DNA from: Herbaspirillum robiniae
GTDB lineage: Bacteria > Pseudomonadota > Gammaproteobacteria > Burkholderiales > Burkholderiaceae_D
Assembly (NCBI RefSeq): GCF_002213415.1
Contig: NZ_NJGU01000007.1
Location: 124,001 to 188,000, forward strand
Direction: 5' to 3'
DNA length: 64,000 nucleotides
Shown here: positions 26,400-36,220 of the stretch, piece by piece
Layout: each line of letters starts with the position of its first letter
Position numbering within the stretch: position 1 is the first letter of the stretch
Notes under the pieces: model-generated
Seen by the model: the letters and a program-made list of their open reading frames with translations, nothing else
Told to the model about the DNA's origin: nothing
Database searches by the model: none
Translations under genes and position numbers: made by a program

Positions 26400-27880
26400 G
26401 CCGGCGTCTCCAGCGGCGCCGCGAACCCGGCCGGCAGCGTCACCGTGATGCGCAGGCCGCCCAGCGGCGAGGCTTCGGCCACGATGCTGCCTTGATGCGC
26501 CTCGACGATGCGGCGGCAGATCGCCAGTCCCAGCCCGGCGCCGCCGCTGGCGCGGTTGCGCGAGGCCTCGACCCGGAAGAAGCGCTCGAACAGGCGCGCC
26601 AGCGCCGGTCCGTCCACGCCCGGCGCGCTGTCGTCGAAGACCAGCTTCCATTGCTGCTGCTCGAGCCGGCAGCGCAATTCCAGCCGGCCACCGGCGTCGG
26701 TGTAGCGCAGGCTGTTCTCGAACAGGTTGCTGAACAGCTGCTGCAGGCGCGCGCCGTCGGCATGCAGCGGCATGGCCTCGGGCAGCTGCGCCGACAGCGC
26801 CAGGCCGCGCTTGCGGAAACGCTCCTCACAGCTCTGCACGGCGTCGCGCAGCAGCGGCGCGAGGTCGAGGTCGGCCTTGCGATAGGCCAGCGCGCCGGCA
26901 TCGGCCAGCGACAGGTCGTAGAGGTCGCCGACCAGCTTGTTCAGGTGTTCGACCTCGCTCTTCAACGAACGGATGGTGTGCTCGTCCGGTTGCAGCAGGC
27001 CATCTTCCAGCGCCTCGAGCTGGCCGTTGAGGATGCCCAGCGGCGTGCGCAGCTCGTGCGAGACATCGGCCATGAACTCGCGCCGCAGCTTTTCGTTGCG
27101 CTCCAGCGCCATGGCCAGCTGGTTGAAGTCCTGCGCCAGGCGGCCGACCTCGTCGCCGGATTCGATCTCCACCCGCGTGCTGTAGTCGCCGCCGGCCAGC
27201 CGATGAGTGGCGCGCGCCACCCGCGTCAGCGGCTGCAGCAGCACACCGGAGATGCGCACCACCATGAACGCGGCCAGCATGATGGCCACCACCGCGATGA
27301 TGATCTGCGCCAGGAACTGGCTCTGCTGGAAGCGCAGGTCGACCGCGCCGATCACGCTCTCGAACGGGGTTTGCGCGACCCAGCCGACGATGGCGTCGTC
27401 CAGCAGGATGGGGCGCAGCCGCGCGTCCGGGCCGACGTTGGGATAGCCGATGACGAACTTGCGGTTGGCGTCCAGCAGCGAGAAGCGCAGCGTGGCGCCG
27501 GTCAGGTCGGAGGGGGTGAAGGTGGGGCCGACGGCGGCGCCGCTGTGTTCCACGATGGCCGGCTTCATCAGCTCGAACCAGGTGCGCGGATTGCCGCGGA
27601 TGAATTCCCAGCTGCCGTGCTCGCGGTAGGCCTGCTCCACGCGCGGCACCATGTCTTCCATGCGCTGCTGCGCCTGTTCGTTCAGGTAGCCGAGGAAGTC
27701 GCGGTTGAAGATGTAGTGGCCGGCGCCGTTGATGGCCACGATCAGCACCACGATCAGCGCCAGCATGGCGTAGAAGAGCTTCAGGCGGATGTTGGCCCGG
27801 TAGAAGAAGCGGTCGGTGAGGTCCGCGATCGGATGGACGGGAAACTTGGGCACGGCGATGGTCGGGGAAAGCGCCCGCAT
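26396..27880 (-). CDS. baeS: BaeS-like sensor histidine kinase
   Basis: A 494-aa inner-membrane kinase: TM1 about 34-58, periplasmic sensor about 59-187, TM2 about 188-210, HAMP about 211-262, HisKA with phospho-acceptor His275 in the HELRTP motif, and HATPase with N-box N385/N388 ([13 protein letters not shown]), G1 (DDSAPGV) and G2 GGAGLGLAI. Size is a little longer than the Enterobacterial BaeS, mainly by an N-terminal 30 residues. It is expected to phosphorylate BaeR in response to envelope stress. The chosen start lacks a good ribosome site; a shorter start is possible. Confidence 0.9.
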   Translation of the reverse strand: MRALSPTIAVPKFPVHPIADLTDRFFYRANIRLKLFYAMLALIVVLIVAINGAGHYIFNRDFLGYLNEQAQQRMEDMVPRVEQAYREHGSWEFIRGNPRTWFELMKPAIVEHSGAAVGPTFTPSDLTGATLRFSLLDANRKFVIGYPNVGPDARLRPILLDDAIVGWVAQTPFESVIGAVDLRFQQSQFLAQIIIAVVAIMLAAFMVVRISGVLLQPLTRVARATHRLAGGDYSTRVEIESGDEVGRLAQDFNQLAMALERNEKLRREFMADVSHELRTPLGILNGQLEALEDGLLQPDEHTIRSLKSEVEHLNKLVGDLYDLSLADAGALAYRKADLDLAPLLRDAVQSCEERFRKRGLALSAQLPEAMPLHADGARLQQLFSNLFENSLRYTDAGGRLELRCRLEQQQWKLVFDDSAPGVDGPALARLFERFFRVEASRNRASGGAGLGLAICRRIVEAHQGSIVAEASPLGGLRITVTLPAGFAAPLETPA

Positions 27881-27953
27881 GCGCGGGAAAGCCGCCAGCT
27901 TATCAAGATAAGCCGCGCCGGTGGCCGCTTGTTGTAAATGAGGCTTTGCTCAA

Positions 27954-27971
27954 TTTTCCTCCACATTTGGT
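27954..27971. promoter_or_regulatory. BaeR-box-like site
   Basis: TTTTCCTCCACATTTGGT matches the E. coli BaeR consensus TTTTTCTCCATDATTGGC at about 14 of 18 positions. It lies between baeS and the RND operon, about 85 bp upstream of the adaptor start. Site recognition is inferred from memory of the consensus. Confidence 0.55.
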
Positions 27972-28055
27972 TTTTAAGATGGCCGATCCAATAGCTCATT
28001 ACGCCCGGGCTTTGTCAGAGTAGCAAGCAAAGGAACGGGCAGAAAGTCGACGACG

Positions 28056-29366
28056 ATGCCCAACAAGAACACTTCATCCGGTTCCACGCATTCCTTTGCC
28101 ATGCCCGCGCGCCTGCTGATGGCGCTGACCCTGGCGGTGGCCCTGGCGGCCTGCTCCAAGTCCGGCAACCAGCCGCCCGCGCAGGGCCAGGCCGAGATCG
28201 GCTACGTGGTGGTCAAGGCCCAGCGCCAGGCCGTCACCACCGAGTTGCCCGGCCGCACCACCGCCTACCTGGCCGCCGACATCCGCCCGCAGGTCGGCGG
28301 TATCATCCAGAAGCGCTTGTTCAAGGAAGGCGCCAATGTGAAGGCCGGTCAGCCGCTGTACCAGATCGATCCCGCCAGCTACCAGGCCGCCTATGACAGC
28401 GCCAAGGCCTCGCTGCTGAAGGCCGAGGCCACGCTGGCCTCGTCGAAGCTGAAAGCCCAGCGCTACGCCGAACTGGACAAGATCGACGCCGTCTCCAAGC
28501 AGGACAACGACGACGCCCAGAGCACGCTGCGCCAGAACGAGGCCGATGTGGCCGTGCAGAAGGCCGCGGTGAAGACCGCCGCCATCAACCTCGAATACAC
28601 GAAGATCCTGTCGCCGATCTCGGGCCGCATCGAAAAATCCACCGTCACGCCGGGCGCGCTGGTCACCGCCAGCCAGACCACGGCGCTGACCACGGTGCAG
28701 AAGATCGACCCGATCTACGTCGACGTCACCCAGTCCACCGTGGACCTGCTGCGCCTGAAGCGCGAACTGGCCAGCGGCCAGATTAAGAAGAGCGGCGAGA
28801 ACGCGGCCCAGGTCAAGATCCTGCTGGAAGACGGCTCGACCTACGACCGCACCGGCAAGCTTGAATTCGCCGGCCTGTCGGTCGACACCGGCACCGGCAT
28901 GATCACCCTGCGCGCCGTGGTGCCCAACCCCGACGGCGTGCTGCTGCCCGGATCCTACGTGCGCGCGGTGCTGGAAGAAGGCGTGGACGACCACGCCCTG
29001 TTGGTGCCGCAAAAGGCCGTCAGCCGCGACCAGACCGGCGCGGCCACCGCGCTGGTGGTGGGCGCCGACGGCAAGGTGCAGCAGCGCCTGCTGAGCGTGG
29101 CGCGCGCCGTGGGCAACAACTGGTGGGTCACCAAGGGCCTGGCCGAAGGCGACAAGCTGATCGTCGACGGCCTGCAGAAGGTGCGCACCGGCGACACCCC
29201 GCGCGCCATCGACGTCACCGAGAGCCTGAAGAAGGACCTCGCGCGCGAAGCCGCCGCGGCGGCCGCCGATCCCTCGCTGGGCGGCGGCGCCAAGAACGGC
29301 GACGATGCCGACAGCGGCAGCACCGGCAGCAGCGGCGCGGCCAACACCGCCGCCGGCGCGAAGTAA
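28056..29366 (+). CDS. RND periplasmic adaptor lipoprotein (AcrA/MexA type)
   Basis: A 436-aa membrane fusion protein with a lipoprotein signal, lipobox LAAC near residue 32-35. Lipoyl domain (PGRTTAYLAADIRPQVGGIIQKRLFKEGANVKAGQPLYQID), alpha-hairpin about 110-190, second lipoyl half (YTKILSPISGRIEKSTVTPGALVTASQ) and beta-barrel with LLPGSYVRAVLEEG. The C-terminal 45 residues are low complexity (Ala/Gly/Asp/Ser). It is the first gene of an adaptor-permease-OMF operon (12-bp and 1-bp junctions) under the putative BaeR box. It anchors to the inner membrane through lipid and bridges to the outer-membrane factor. Confidence 0.94.
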   Translation: MPNKNTSSGSTHSFAMPARLLMALTLAVALAACSKSGNQPPAQGQAEIGYVVVKAQRQAVTTELPGRTTAYLAADIRPQVGGIIQKRLFKEGANVKAGQPLYQIDPASYQAAYDSAKASLLKAEATLASSKLKAQRYAELDKIDAVSKQDNDDAQSTLRQNEADVAVQKAAVKTAAINLEYTKILSPISGRIEKSTVTPGALVTASQTTALTTVQKIDPIYVDVTQSTVDLLRLKRELASGQIKKSGENAAQVKILLEDGSTYDRTGKLEFAGLSVDTGTGMITLRAVVPNPDGVLLPGSYVRAVLEEGVDDHALLVPQKAVSRDQTGAATALVVGADGKVQQRLLSVARAVGNNWWVTKGLAEGDKLIVDGLQKVRTGDTPRAIDVTESLKKDLAREAAAAAADPSLGGGAKNGDDADSGSTGSSGAANTAAGAK

Positions 29367-29378
29367 GGAGCGCACCAC

Positions 29379-32300
29379 ATGGCACGTTTCTTTATCGACC
29401 GGCCCATCTTCGCGTGGGTCATCGCCATCATCATCATGCTGGGCGGGATGATGTCCATCCGCCAGTTGTCGCTGGAACAGTATCCCGACATCGCGCCGCC
29501 CAAGGTCAACATCAAGGCGACCTATACCGGCGCCTCGGCCAAGACCCTGGAAGACTCGGTCACCCAGGTGATTGAGCAGCAGATGAAGGGCCTGGACAAC
29601 CTGCAATACATGTCGGCCAGCTCCAGCTCGGCCGGCACCGCCACCGTGGCGCTGACCTTCACCGCCGGCACCAATCCAGACGTCGCGCAGATGCAGGTGC
29701 AGAACAAGCTGCAGCAGGTCACCGCGCGCCTGCCGCAGGCGGTGCAGAACAACGGCGTGACGGTGACCAAGGCGTCCACCGACATCCTGATGGTGCTGTC
29801 GCTGACTTCGGACGACCCGCGCATCACCAACATCGACATCGGCGACTTCATCAGCAGCACGCTGACCGACCAGATCAGCCGCGTCGAAGGCGTGGGCGAC
29901 GTCACAGCCTTCGGCACCAACTACGCCATGCGCATCTGGCTCGATCCGGCCAAGCTGCAGAAGTACGCGCTGATGCCCTCCGACGTCACCAGCGCGCTGG
30001 AGGCGCAGAACACCGAAGTCTCCGCCGGCGAGATCGGCGCGTTGCCGGCCATCCCCGGCCAGCAGGTCAACGCCACCATCACCGCGCGCAGCAAGCTGAC
30101 CACGCCTGACGAGTTCCGCAACATCATCGTCAAGTCGTCTTCGGACGGCTCGGTGGTCAAGCTCTCCGACGTGGCGCGGGTGGAACTGGGCGGCGAAAGC
30201 TACCAGGTCGCCTCGCAGCAGAACGGCAAGCCGTCCTCGGCGCTGGCGATCCAGCTGGCCACCGGCGCCAACGCGCTGGCCACGGCCGATGCCGTCAAGC
30301 AGAAGATGGCCGAGCTCGAGCCTTACTTCCCGGCGTCAATGAAGCTCAAGACCAACATCGCCTACGACACCACGCCCTTCGTGCGCGTGTCGCTGGAAGA
30401 AGTGGTCAAGACCCTGATCGAAGCCATCGTGCTGGTGGTGCTGATCATGTACCTGTTCCTGCAGAACATCCGCGCCACCTTCATTCCGGCCATCACGGTG
30501 CCGGTGGTGCTGCTGGGCACCTTCGGCATCCTCGCCATGTTCGGCTACTCGATCAACACGCTGACCATGTTCGGGCTGGTGCTGGCCATCGGCCTGCTGG
30601 TGGACGACGCCATCGTGGTGGTGGAAAACGTCGAGCGCCTGATGAGCGAGGAAAAGCTCAGTCCCAAGGAAGCCACCCGCAAGTCCATGCAGGAGATCAC
30701 CGGCGCGCTGGTGGGCATCGCCATGGTGCTGTCGGCGGTGTTCATCCCGATGGCCTTCTTCGGCGGCTCCACCGGCGTGATCTATCGCCAGTTCTCCATC
30801 ACCATCGTCTCGGCCATGGCGCTGTCGGTGATGGTGGCGCTGACGCTGACCCCGGCGCTGTGCGCCACGCTGTTGAAGCCGCATGCCGCCGGCCATGTGC
30901 AGCAGGGTCGTTTCTTCACCTGGTTCAACAAGACCTTCGACCGCAGCGCCACGCGTTACCAGGGCGGCGTCGGCGGGTTGTTGAAGCGCGGCAAGCGCGG
31001 CCTGCTGATGTACGGGCTGATCGTGGCGGCCATGGCCGTGCTGTTCGCGCGCCTGCCGACTTCCTTCCTGCCGGAAGAAGACCAGGGCGTGCTGATGGCG
31101 CAGATCCAGCTGCCCACCGGCGCCACCGCCGAGCAGACCACCGCGGTGGTGAAGACGGTGCAGGAATACTTCATGAACAAGCCTGAAGTGGTGGATTCGG
31201 TGCTGGCCATCGTCGGCGCCGGCGTCGGCGGCAACAGCCAGAACGGCGCGCGCGCCTTCATCCGCCTGAAGGACTGGGACGAGCGTCGCGGCGAAGGCCA
31301 GTCGGCCACCGAACTGGTGCGTCGCGCCAACGCCGACTTCGGCAAGATCCGCGGCGCCCGGGTGTTCCTGATGAACCCGCCGGCGGTGCGCGGCCTGGGC
31401 CAGAGCTCGGGCTTCGACCTTGAGTTGAAGGACGTGGGCGGCGTCGGCCACGACACGCTGCTCAAGGCGCGCGACCAGTTCCTGCAACTGGCGCGCCAGA
31501 ACCCGCGCCTGGCCAACGTGCGCATCACCGGCCTGGACGATACGCCGCAGCTGCGCGTGGCGATCGACGACCGCAAGGCCGACGCGCTGTCGATTTCCAC
31601 CGCCAACATCAACGACACCCTGGCCACCGCCATGGGCGGCACCTACGTGAACGACTTCCTCAGCAACGGCCGGGTGAAGAAGGTCTACGTGCAGGGCGAC
31701 CGCGACTTCCGCATGCAGACCGAGGACATCAACCGCTGGTACGTGCGCAATTCGGCCAGCCAGATGGTGCCGTTCTCGGCCTTCATGAGCAGCAAGTGGA
31801 CCTTCGGCCCGTCGCTGCTGGAGCGTTACAACGGCGTGTCGTCCTTCGAGATCGTGGGCGAACCGGCGGCCGGCGTGAGCTCGGGCGACGCCATGAACGA
31901 GGTGCAGAAACTGGTGGCCCAGCTGCCGGCCGGCGTGGGCTACGAGTGGACCGGCGCGTCCTACCAGGAGCGCCTGTCCGGCAACCAGGCGCCGATGCTG
32001 TATGCGATTTCCATCCTGTTCGTGTTCCTCTGCCTGGCTGCGCTCTATGAGAGCTGGTCGGTGCCGTTCGCGGTGATCCTGGCGGTGCCGCTGGGCATCA
32101 TCGGCACGGTGCTGCTGACCGGCCTGTTCGGCATGAACAACGACGTCTACTTCCAGGTCGGCCTGCTGACCACGGTGGGCCTGTCGGCCAAGAACGCGAT
32201 CCTGATCGTGGAGTTCGCCAAGCAGTTGCACGAGTCCGGCAAGAGCCTGCGGGACGCGACGCTGGAGGCGGTGCAGCTGCGCCTGCGTCCGATCCTGATG

Positions 32301-32543
32301 ACCTCGCTGGCCTTCATGATGGGCGTGCTGCCGCTGGCGGTGGCTTCCGGCGCCGGTTCGGCCAGCCGCCGCGCGATCGGCACCGGCGTGCTGGGCGGCA
32401 TGCTGACGGCCACGCTGCTGGGCATCTTCTTCGTGCCCTTGTTCTATTTCCTGATCGGTTCCTGGCTGGACCGCCGCGCCGCAAAGAAGGCGGCCAAGGG
32501 CGATGGCCATGACGATCATTCCGTGCAAAAGGAGGGCGTGTGA
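29379..32543 (+). CDS. RND multidrug efflux permease (AcrB/MexB type, HAE-1)
   Basis: A 1054-aa inner-membrane trimeric drug/proton antiporter. The start MARFFIDRPIFAWVIAIIIMLGG, the proton-relay pair D409-D410 in LLVDDAIVVVENVER on TM4, and twin periplasmic loops are all as in AcrB, so it should be functional. Typical phrases are SFLPEEDQGVLMAQIQLP and the C-terminal GVLGGMLTATLLGIFFVPLFYFLI. It lies directly after the adaptor gene and its last base overlaps the first base of the OMF start codon. Exports hydrophobic drugs, detergents or solvents. Confidence 0.97.
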   Translation: MARFFIDRPIFAWVIAIIIMLGGMMSIRQLSLEQYPDIAPPKVNIKATYTGASAKTLEDSVTQVIEQQMKGLDNLQYMSASSSSAGTATVALTFTAGTNPDVAQMQVQNKLQQVTARLPQAVQNNGVTVTKASTDILMVLSLTSDDPRITNIDIGDFISSTLTDQISRVEGVGDVTAFGTNYAMRIWLDPAKLQKYALMPSDVTSALEAQNTEVSAGEIGALPAIPGQQVNATITARSKLTTPDEFRNIIVKSSSDGSVVKLSDVARVELGGESYQVASQQNGKPSSALAIQLATGANALATADAVKQKMAELEPYFPASMKLKTNIAYDTTPFVRVSLEEVVKTLIEAIVLVVLIMYLFLQNIRATFIPAITVPVVLLGTFGILAMFGYSINTLTMFGLVLAIGLLVDDAIVVVENVERLMSEEKLSPKEATRKSMQEITGALVGIAMVLSAVFIPMAFFGGSTGVIYRQFSITIVSAMALSVMVALTLTPALCATLLKPHAAGHVQQGRFFTWFNKTFDRSATRYQGGVGGLLKRGKRGLLMYGLIVAAMAVLFARLPTSFLPEEDQGVLMAQIQLPTGATAEQTTAVVKTVQEYFMNKPEVVDSVLAIVGAGVGGNSQNGARAFIRLKDWDERRGEGQSATELVRRANADFGKIRGARVFLMNPPAVRGLGQSSGFDLELKDVGGVGHDTLLKARDQFLQLARQNPRLANVRITGLDDTPQLRVAIDDRKADALSISTANINDTLATAMGGTYVNDFLSNGRVKKVYVQGDRDFRMQTEDINRWYVRNSASQMVPFSAFMSSKWTFGPSLLERYNGVSSFEIVGEPAAGVSSGDAMNEVQKLVAQLPAGVGYEWTGASYQERLSGNQAPMLYAISILFVFLCLAALYESWSVPFAVILAVPLGIIGTVLLTGLFGMNNDVYFQVGLLTTVGLSAKNAILIVEFAKQLHESGKSLRDATLEAVQLRLRPILMTSLAFMMGVLPLAVASGAGSASRRAIGTGVLGGMLTATLLGIFFVPLFYFLIGSWLDRRAAKKAAKGDGHDDHSVQKEGV

Positions 32544-34036
32544 TGAAAGCGCTCACTGACAACAAGACACTCTTCCTGCAGCGTTCGGTGCTGGCGCTGA
32601 CGCTGGCCGCCGCGCTGGCCGGCTGCGCCAACCTGGCGCCGGACTACAAGCAGGTCGCCGCCCCGGTGCCGGGCGACTGGTCGCAACAGGTCGACGGCAA
32701 GCAGATCGTCGCCGCCGCCGGCGGCAAGTCCGCGCAGGCGGAGGCCGACAGCATCGGCTGGCGCCAGTTCTTCCTCGACGAGCGGCTGCAGCAGGTGATC
32801 GCCGCATCGCTGGCCAACAACCGCGACCTGCGCGTGGCGGCCCTGAACATCGAGAAGGCGCGGGCGCAATACCGCATCACCGACGCCGACCGCTACCCGG
32901 CCATCTCGGCCACCGGCAGCAGCACCGCCAGCCGCACGCCGGCCGAGCTGTCGTCTTCCGGACGCGCCACGGTGTCGCGCCAGCAAAGCGTGACGGTGGG
33001 CATCAGCGCCTATGAGCTGGACTTCTTCGGCCGCCTGAAGAACCTCTCCGACGCCGCGCTGGAAACCTACCAGTACAACGTCGAGACGCGCCGCAGCACC
33101 CACATCAGCCTGGTGGCCGAAGTCGCCACCGCATGGCTGACGCTGGCCTCCGACCGCGAGCTGCTGAAGCTGGCCGAGGACACTTACGCCAGCCAGTCGC
33201 GCACCTTCGAGCTGAGCCGCCGCAGCCACGACATCGGCACCGTCTCCGGTGTCGACCTGGCCAGCCAGGAAGCCACGGTGGAGTCGGCCCGCGCCGATGT
33301 CGCGCGCTACACCAGCCAGGTCGCGCAGGATGTCAACGCGCTGCGCCTGCTGGTAGGCGCCGACCTCGACGAGAAGCTGCTGCCGCAGGGCTTGCCGCAG
33401 ACCTCCGCCGTGCTGCTGGCCACACCCGCGGGCCTGCCTTCGGAAGTGCTGCTGCGTCGTCCGGACGTGCTGGCCGCCGAGCATACGCTGAAGTCCGCCA
33501 ATGCCGACATCGGCGCCGCGCGCGCCGCGTTCTTCCCCAGCATCACGCTCACGGCCAACGGCGGCACCGCCAGCCGCACGCTGGGCGGGCTGTTCAATGC
33601 CGGCAGCGGTTCGTGGACTTTCTCGCCGTCGATCAACCTGCCCATCTTCAACGCCGGCAGCCTGCGCGCCAGCCTGGACTCGGCCAGGATCACCGCCGAC
33701 ATCGACGTGGCCAACTACGAGAAGGCAATCCAGACCGCCTTCCGCGAAGTGGCCGACGCGCTGGCCGTGCGCGCCACGCTGGACCAGCGCCTGGATGCGC
33801 AGGGCAAGTCCACCGCCGCCAGCGAGAAGTCCTTCCGCCTCTCGGAGGCGCGCTACAAGAACGGCATCGACAGCTACCTCTCCACGCTGGTGGCGCAGCG
33901 CACGCTGTACTCGGCGCAGCAGACGCTGATCTCGCTGCGGCTGACCGAGCAGAGCAACCGCATCACGCTCTACAAGGTGCTGGGCGGCGGCTGGAACGAG
34001 CAGACGCGCGTCATGGAGGAGAAGCCGGCGTCATGA
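32543..34036 (+). CDS. NodT-family outer-membrane efflux lipoprotein (OprM-like)
   Basis: A 497-aa outer-membrane channel of the operon. Lipobox LAGC near residues 26-29, then ANLAPDYKQV, followed by two OEP repeats with LRRPDVLAAEHTLKSANADIGAARAAFFPS and a terminal YKVLGGGWNEQT. The start is the ATG at 32543 sharing one base with the permease stop (TGATG), with AAAAGGAGG just upstream; a GTG one codon earlier is also possible. It completes the pump. The C-terminal tail RVMEEKPAS is short. No terminator directly follows; a palindromic repeat does. Confidence 0.95.
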   Translation: MKALTDNKTLFLQRSVLALTLAAALAGCANLAPDYKQVAAPVPGDWSQQVDGKQIVAAAGGKSAQAEADSIGWRQFFLDERLQQVIAASLANNRDLRVAALNIEKARAQYRITDADRYPAISATGSSTASRTPAELSSSGRATVSRQQSVTVGISAYELDFFGRLKNLSDAALETYQYNVETRRSTHISLVAEVATAWLTLASDRELLKLAEDTYASQSRTFELSRRSHDIGTVSGVDLASQEATVESARADVARYTSQVAQDVNALRLLVGADLDEKLLPQGLPQTSAVLLATPAGLPSEVLLRRPDVLAAEHTLKSANADIGAARAAFFPSITLTANGGTASRTLGGLFNAGSGSWTFSPSINLPIFNAGSLRASLDSARITADIDVANYEKAIQTAFREVADALAVRATLDQRLDAQGKSTAASEKSFRLSEARYKNGIDSYLSTLVAQRTLYSAQQTLISLRLTEQSNRITLYKVLGGGWNEQTRVMEEKPAS

Positions 34037-34050
34037 TCGGAGGGCGTTAA

Positions 34051-34161
34051 CGACGCTGGGTCCCGGCCTCCGCCGGGACGACAAGGAGGAGCAGATCCGG
34101 TTCTCGGTTGTTCGAGCTCATCCTGGACCTGTCGTCCCGGCGAAGGCCGGGACCCAGTGTC
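34051..34161. repeat. Two-armed palindromic intergenic repeat (REP-like)
   Basis: The left arm (34051-34083) begins CGACGCTGGGTCCCGGCC and is itself a hairpin; the right arm (34130-34161) is its near-exact inverted partner. The 46-bp middle is unrelated. A degenerate copy is at 4630-4743. It follows the RND operon and may act as an mRNA 3' stabiliser or a transposase-mobilised REP element; no transposase is here. Confidence 0.7.
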
Positions 34162-34191
34162 TTCCGTTGTGACACGCAAGCGTCAAAAAAA

Positions 34192-34216
34192 AAACGGCCC
34201 GCATAGCGGGCCGTTT
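34192..34216 (-). terminator. Hairpin terminator of MCP 2
   Basis: Perfect 11-bp stem AAACGGCCCGC with complement around ATA; a run of ten A (34185-34194) on the plus strand gives a T-run on the minus strand, so it ends the minus-strand MCP and probably also the RND operon. Confidence 0.88.
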
Positions 34217-34238
34217 CACATTCAAACCAGGTAAGCGC

Positions 34239-35858
34239 TCACCCCATGCCGATACGCTGGTGTGGCGTCACATCCACCTCATGCGCCTCGCCCTCCACCA
34301 CATCCCCGTCCATCTGCGCGGCGCTCAGCTTGAAGGCGCCGACCAACAGCGTCAGGTGTTCGGCCTGCTGGCTCATCGACTGCGACGCGGCGGCGGCTTC
34401 TTCCACCAGCGCGGCGTTCTGCTGGGTGTTCTGGTCCAGCAGCGAGATGGCGTCGTTCACCGCGTGGATGCCCTGGGTCTGGGCGTGGCTGGCCTCGCTG
34501 ATCTCGGCCACGATGGCGGTCACGCGCTTGACGCTGGCCACCACTTCTTCCATGGTGCCGCCGGCTTCCTGCACCAGGCGGCTGCCGTCGGCCACGCTGG
34601 CCACCGAGCTGTCGATCAGGGCCTTGATTTCCTTGGCCGCCGACGCCGAACGCTGCGCCAGCGAGCGCACTTCCGAGGCCACCACGGCGAAGCCGCGACC
34701 CTGCTCGCCGGCGCGCGCGGCTTCCACCGCGGCGTTCAATGCGAGGATATTGGTCTGGAAAGCGATGCCGTCGATCACGCCGATGATGTCCACGATCTTG
34801 CGCGAGGAATCGTCGATCACGCCCATGGTGCTGACCACCTGGCTGACCACGTCGCCGCCCTTGGTGGCGATGTTCGAGGCTGAGTTGGCCAACTGGTTGG
34901 CCTGCTGCGCGTTCTCGGCGTTGCGGCGCACGGCCTGGGTCAGGTCGTCCAGCGCGGCCACGGTTTTTTCCAGCGTGTCGGCCTGCTGCTCCGTGCGTTC
35001 GGACAGGTTCTGGTTGCCCATGGCGATCTCGGAGGAGGCTTCGGCGATGGTGTGCGTGCCCACGCGCACCTGCTGCACCAGCGAGGCCAGCTTGTCGCGC
35101 ATCAGGCGGATCTCGAACAGCAGGCTGGAGTCGTCGTCGCGGCGGGTGTCGACCGCGGCCGACAGTTCGCCGTGGGCGATGCGTCCGGCGATCTCCACCG
35201 CGTAGCGCGGCTCGCCGCCGAGCTGGCTCTTGCGGATCATCCAGGCGGTCGCCACCGACAAGGCGAGGATCACCGCCGAGCAGATCATGATCAGCCGCAG
35301 CGAGCTGTCGAACAGGCCTTCGGCGAGCGCGCTGGCTTCTTCGTTTTCCTTCTGCACCGACTTCAGCAGCACGTCGATGTCCTGCACGATCTGGCGTCGC
35401 AGCGGACTGCATTCCTTGACCAGGAAGGTGCCGTACTCGGCCAACTGGCCGGCTTCGCGGAACTTGCGCGGCTTGTCCAGTTCCTGCGCCATGGCCAGCA
35501 GGCCGGCCTTGACCTTGTCGAACTGGGCGTTGCCGGCAAACTGCGGCTCCAGTTTCTTCAGTTCGGCCAGGTAGAGCGAGCGCTGCTCATCGAGGATGGA
35601 CAACTCCTTCATGGCGTCGGTCTGGTCCTGGAAGATGAAGGCATTGCGCGCCGCCAGTCCCGTCTGGTCCAGCGCCTCGCGTGCGGTGTAGAGGGGTTCC
35701 AGCTTGGTGGCGCGGACCTGGTCCTGGTGCTTGACCGCCGCCGAGATGGAGTTCATGCGCATGAGCGCAAAGGAGATGAGGATCAGCATCGACACGATCA
35801 CGACGCCGAAGCCGAGACGCAGCTGAGTCCCGATGTTGAATCTGCTTAAGTAATTCAT
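34239..35858 (-). CDS. Methyl-accepting chemotaxis protein
   Basis: A 539-aa chemoreceptor: TM1 about 12-33, periplasmic four-helix-bundle sensor (about 36-185, with the [18 protein letters not shown] helix typical of the 4HB_MCP type), TM2 about 189-210, HAMP and a full signalling tip ([42 protein letters not shown]). It has an Asp/Glu-rich C-terminal extension after the last methylation helix ([25 protein letters not shown]) with no CheR pentapeptide. It is a paralog of the MCP at 24021 and lies on the other side of the same efflux block. Sensor ligand unknown. Confidence 0.94.
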   Translation of the reverse strand: MNYLSRFNIGTQLRLGFGVVIVSMLILISFALMRMNSISAAVKHQDQVRATKLEPLYTAREALDQTGLAARNAFIFQDQTDAMKELSILDEQRSLYLAELKKLEPQFAGNAQFDKVKAGLLAMAQELDKPRKFREAGQLAEYGTFLVKECSPLRRQIVQDIDVLLKSVQKENEEASALAEGLFDSSLRLIMICSAVILALSVATAWMIRKSQLGGEPRYAVEIAGRIAHGELSAAVDTRRDDDSSLLFEIRLMRDKLASLVQQVRVGTHTIAEASSEIAMGNQNLSERTEQQADTLEKTVAALDDLTQAVRRNAENAQQANQLANSASNIATKGGDVVSQVVSTMGVIDDSSRKIVDIIGVIDGIAFQTNILALNAAVEAARAGEQGRGFAVVASEVRSLAQRSASAAKEIKALIDSSVASVADGSRLVQEAGGTMEEVVASVKRVTAIVAEISEASHAQTQGIHAVNDAISLLDQNTQQNAALVEEAAAASQSMSQQAEHLTLLVGAFKLSAAQMDGDVVEGEAHEVDVTPHQRIGMG

Positions 35859-36220
35859 TTCAGTTCCGCCAAATCAATTCACGAAGAAAAGCCCTGCCGC
35901 GCATGCGTCGATGCATGCCGGATGCGCTCCTCTTTTCCTCCAGGCGGCAGGCGGCTTTTGCAGCGCCTTCATTCCCCCCCTGATGAGATGAATTGTAAAA
36001 GGGAACGGACGTTCAGCTATGAGGATTTTCCTGAGATGACGTAATTTTCACGACGAAGAGAGTGAGATGAGCGATTTTTATTGCTGATTGGGAATTTGTC
36101 AGTGAGGAAAAGCGAGAATTCCTGCGGGATGGCAGCGCGTCGGGCCGGTCCCGGATGAAAAACGGCGGGCGGCATCGCTGCCGTCCGCCGTTCACGGCCT
36201 TCGCGCGAGCAGGCCTGCGC
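35859..36220. other. Intergenic: MCP 2 promoter region and AT-rich patch
   Basis: No gene is visible. Bases about 35990-36125 are clearly AT-rich compared with the rest, a likely control region of the MCP. The last part holds the terminator of the NTF2-like gene. Confidence 0.6.
36161..36192 (-). terminator. Hairpin terminator of the NTF2-like gene
   Basis: Arms AACGGCGGGCGGCA (36161-36174) and TGCCGTCCGCCGTT (36179-36192) with one mismatch, preceded on the plus strand by ATGAAA (TTTCAT on the minus). Lies 29 bp downstream of the minus-strand gene's stop. Confidence 0.65.
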
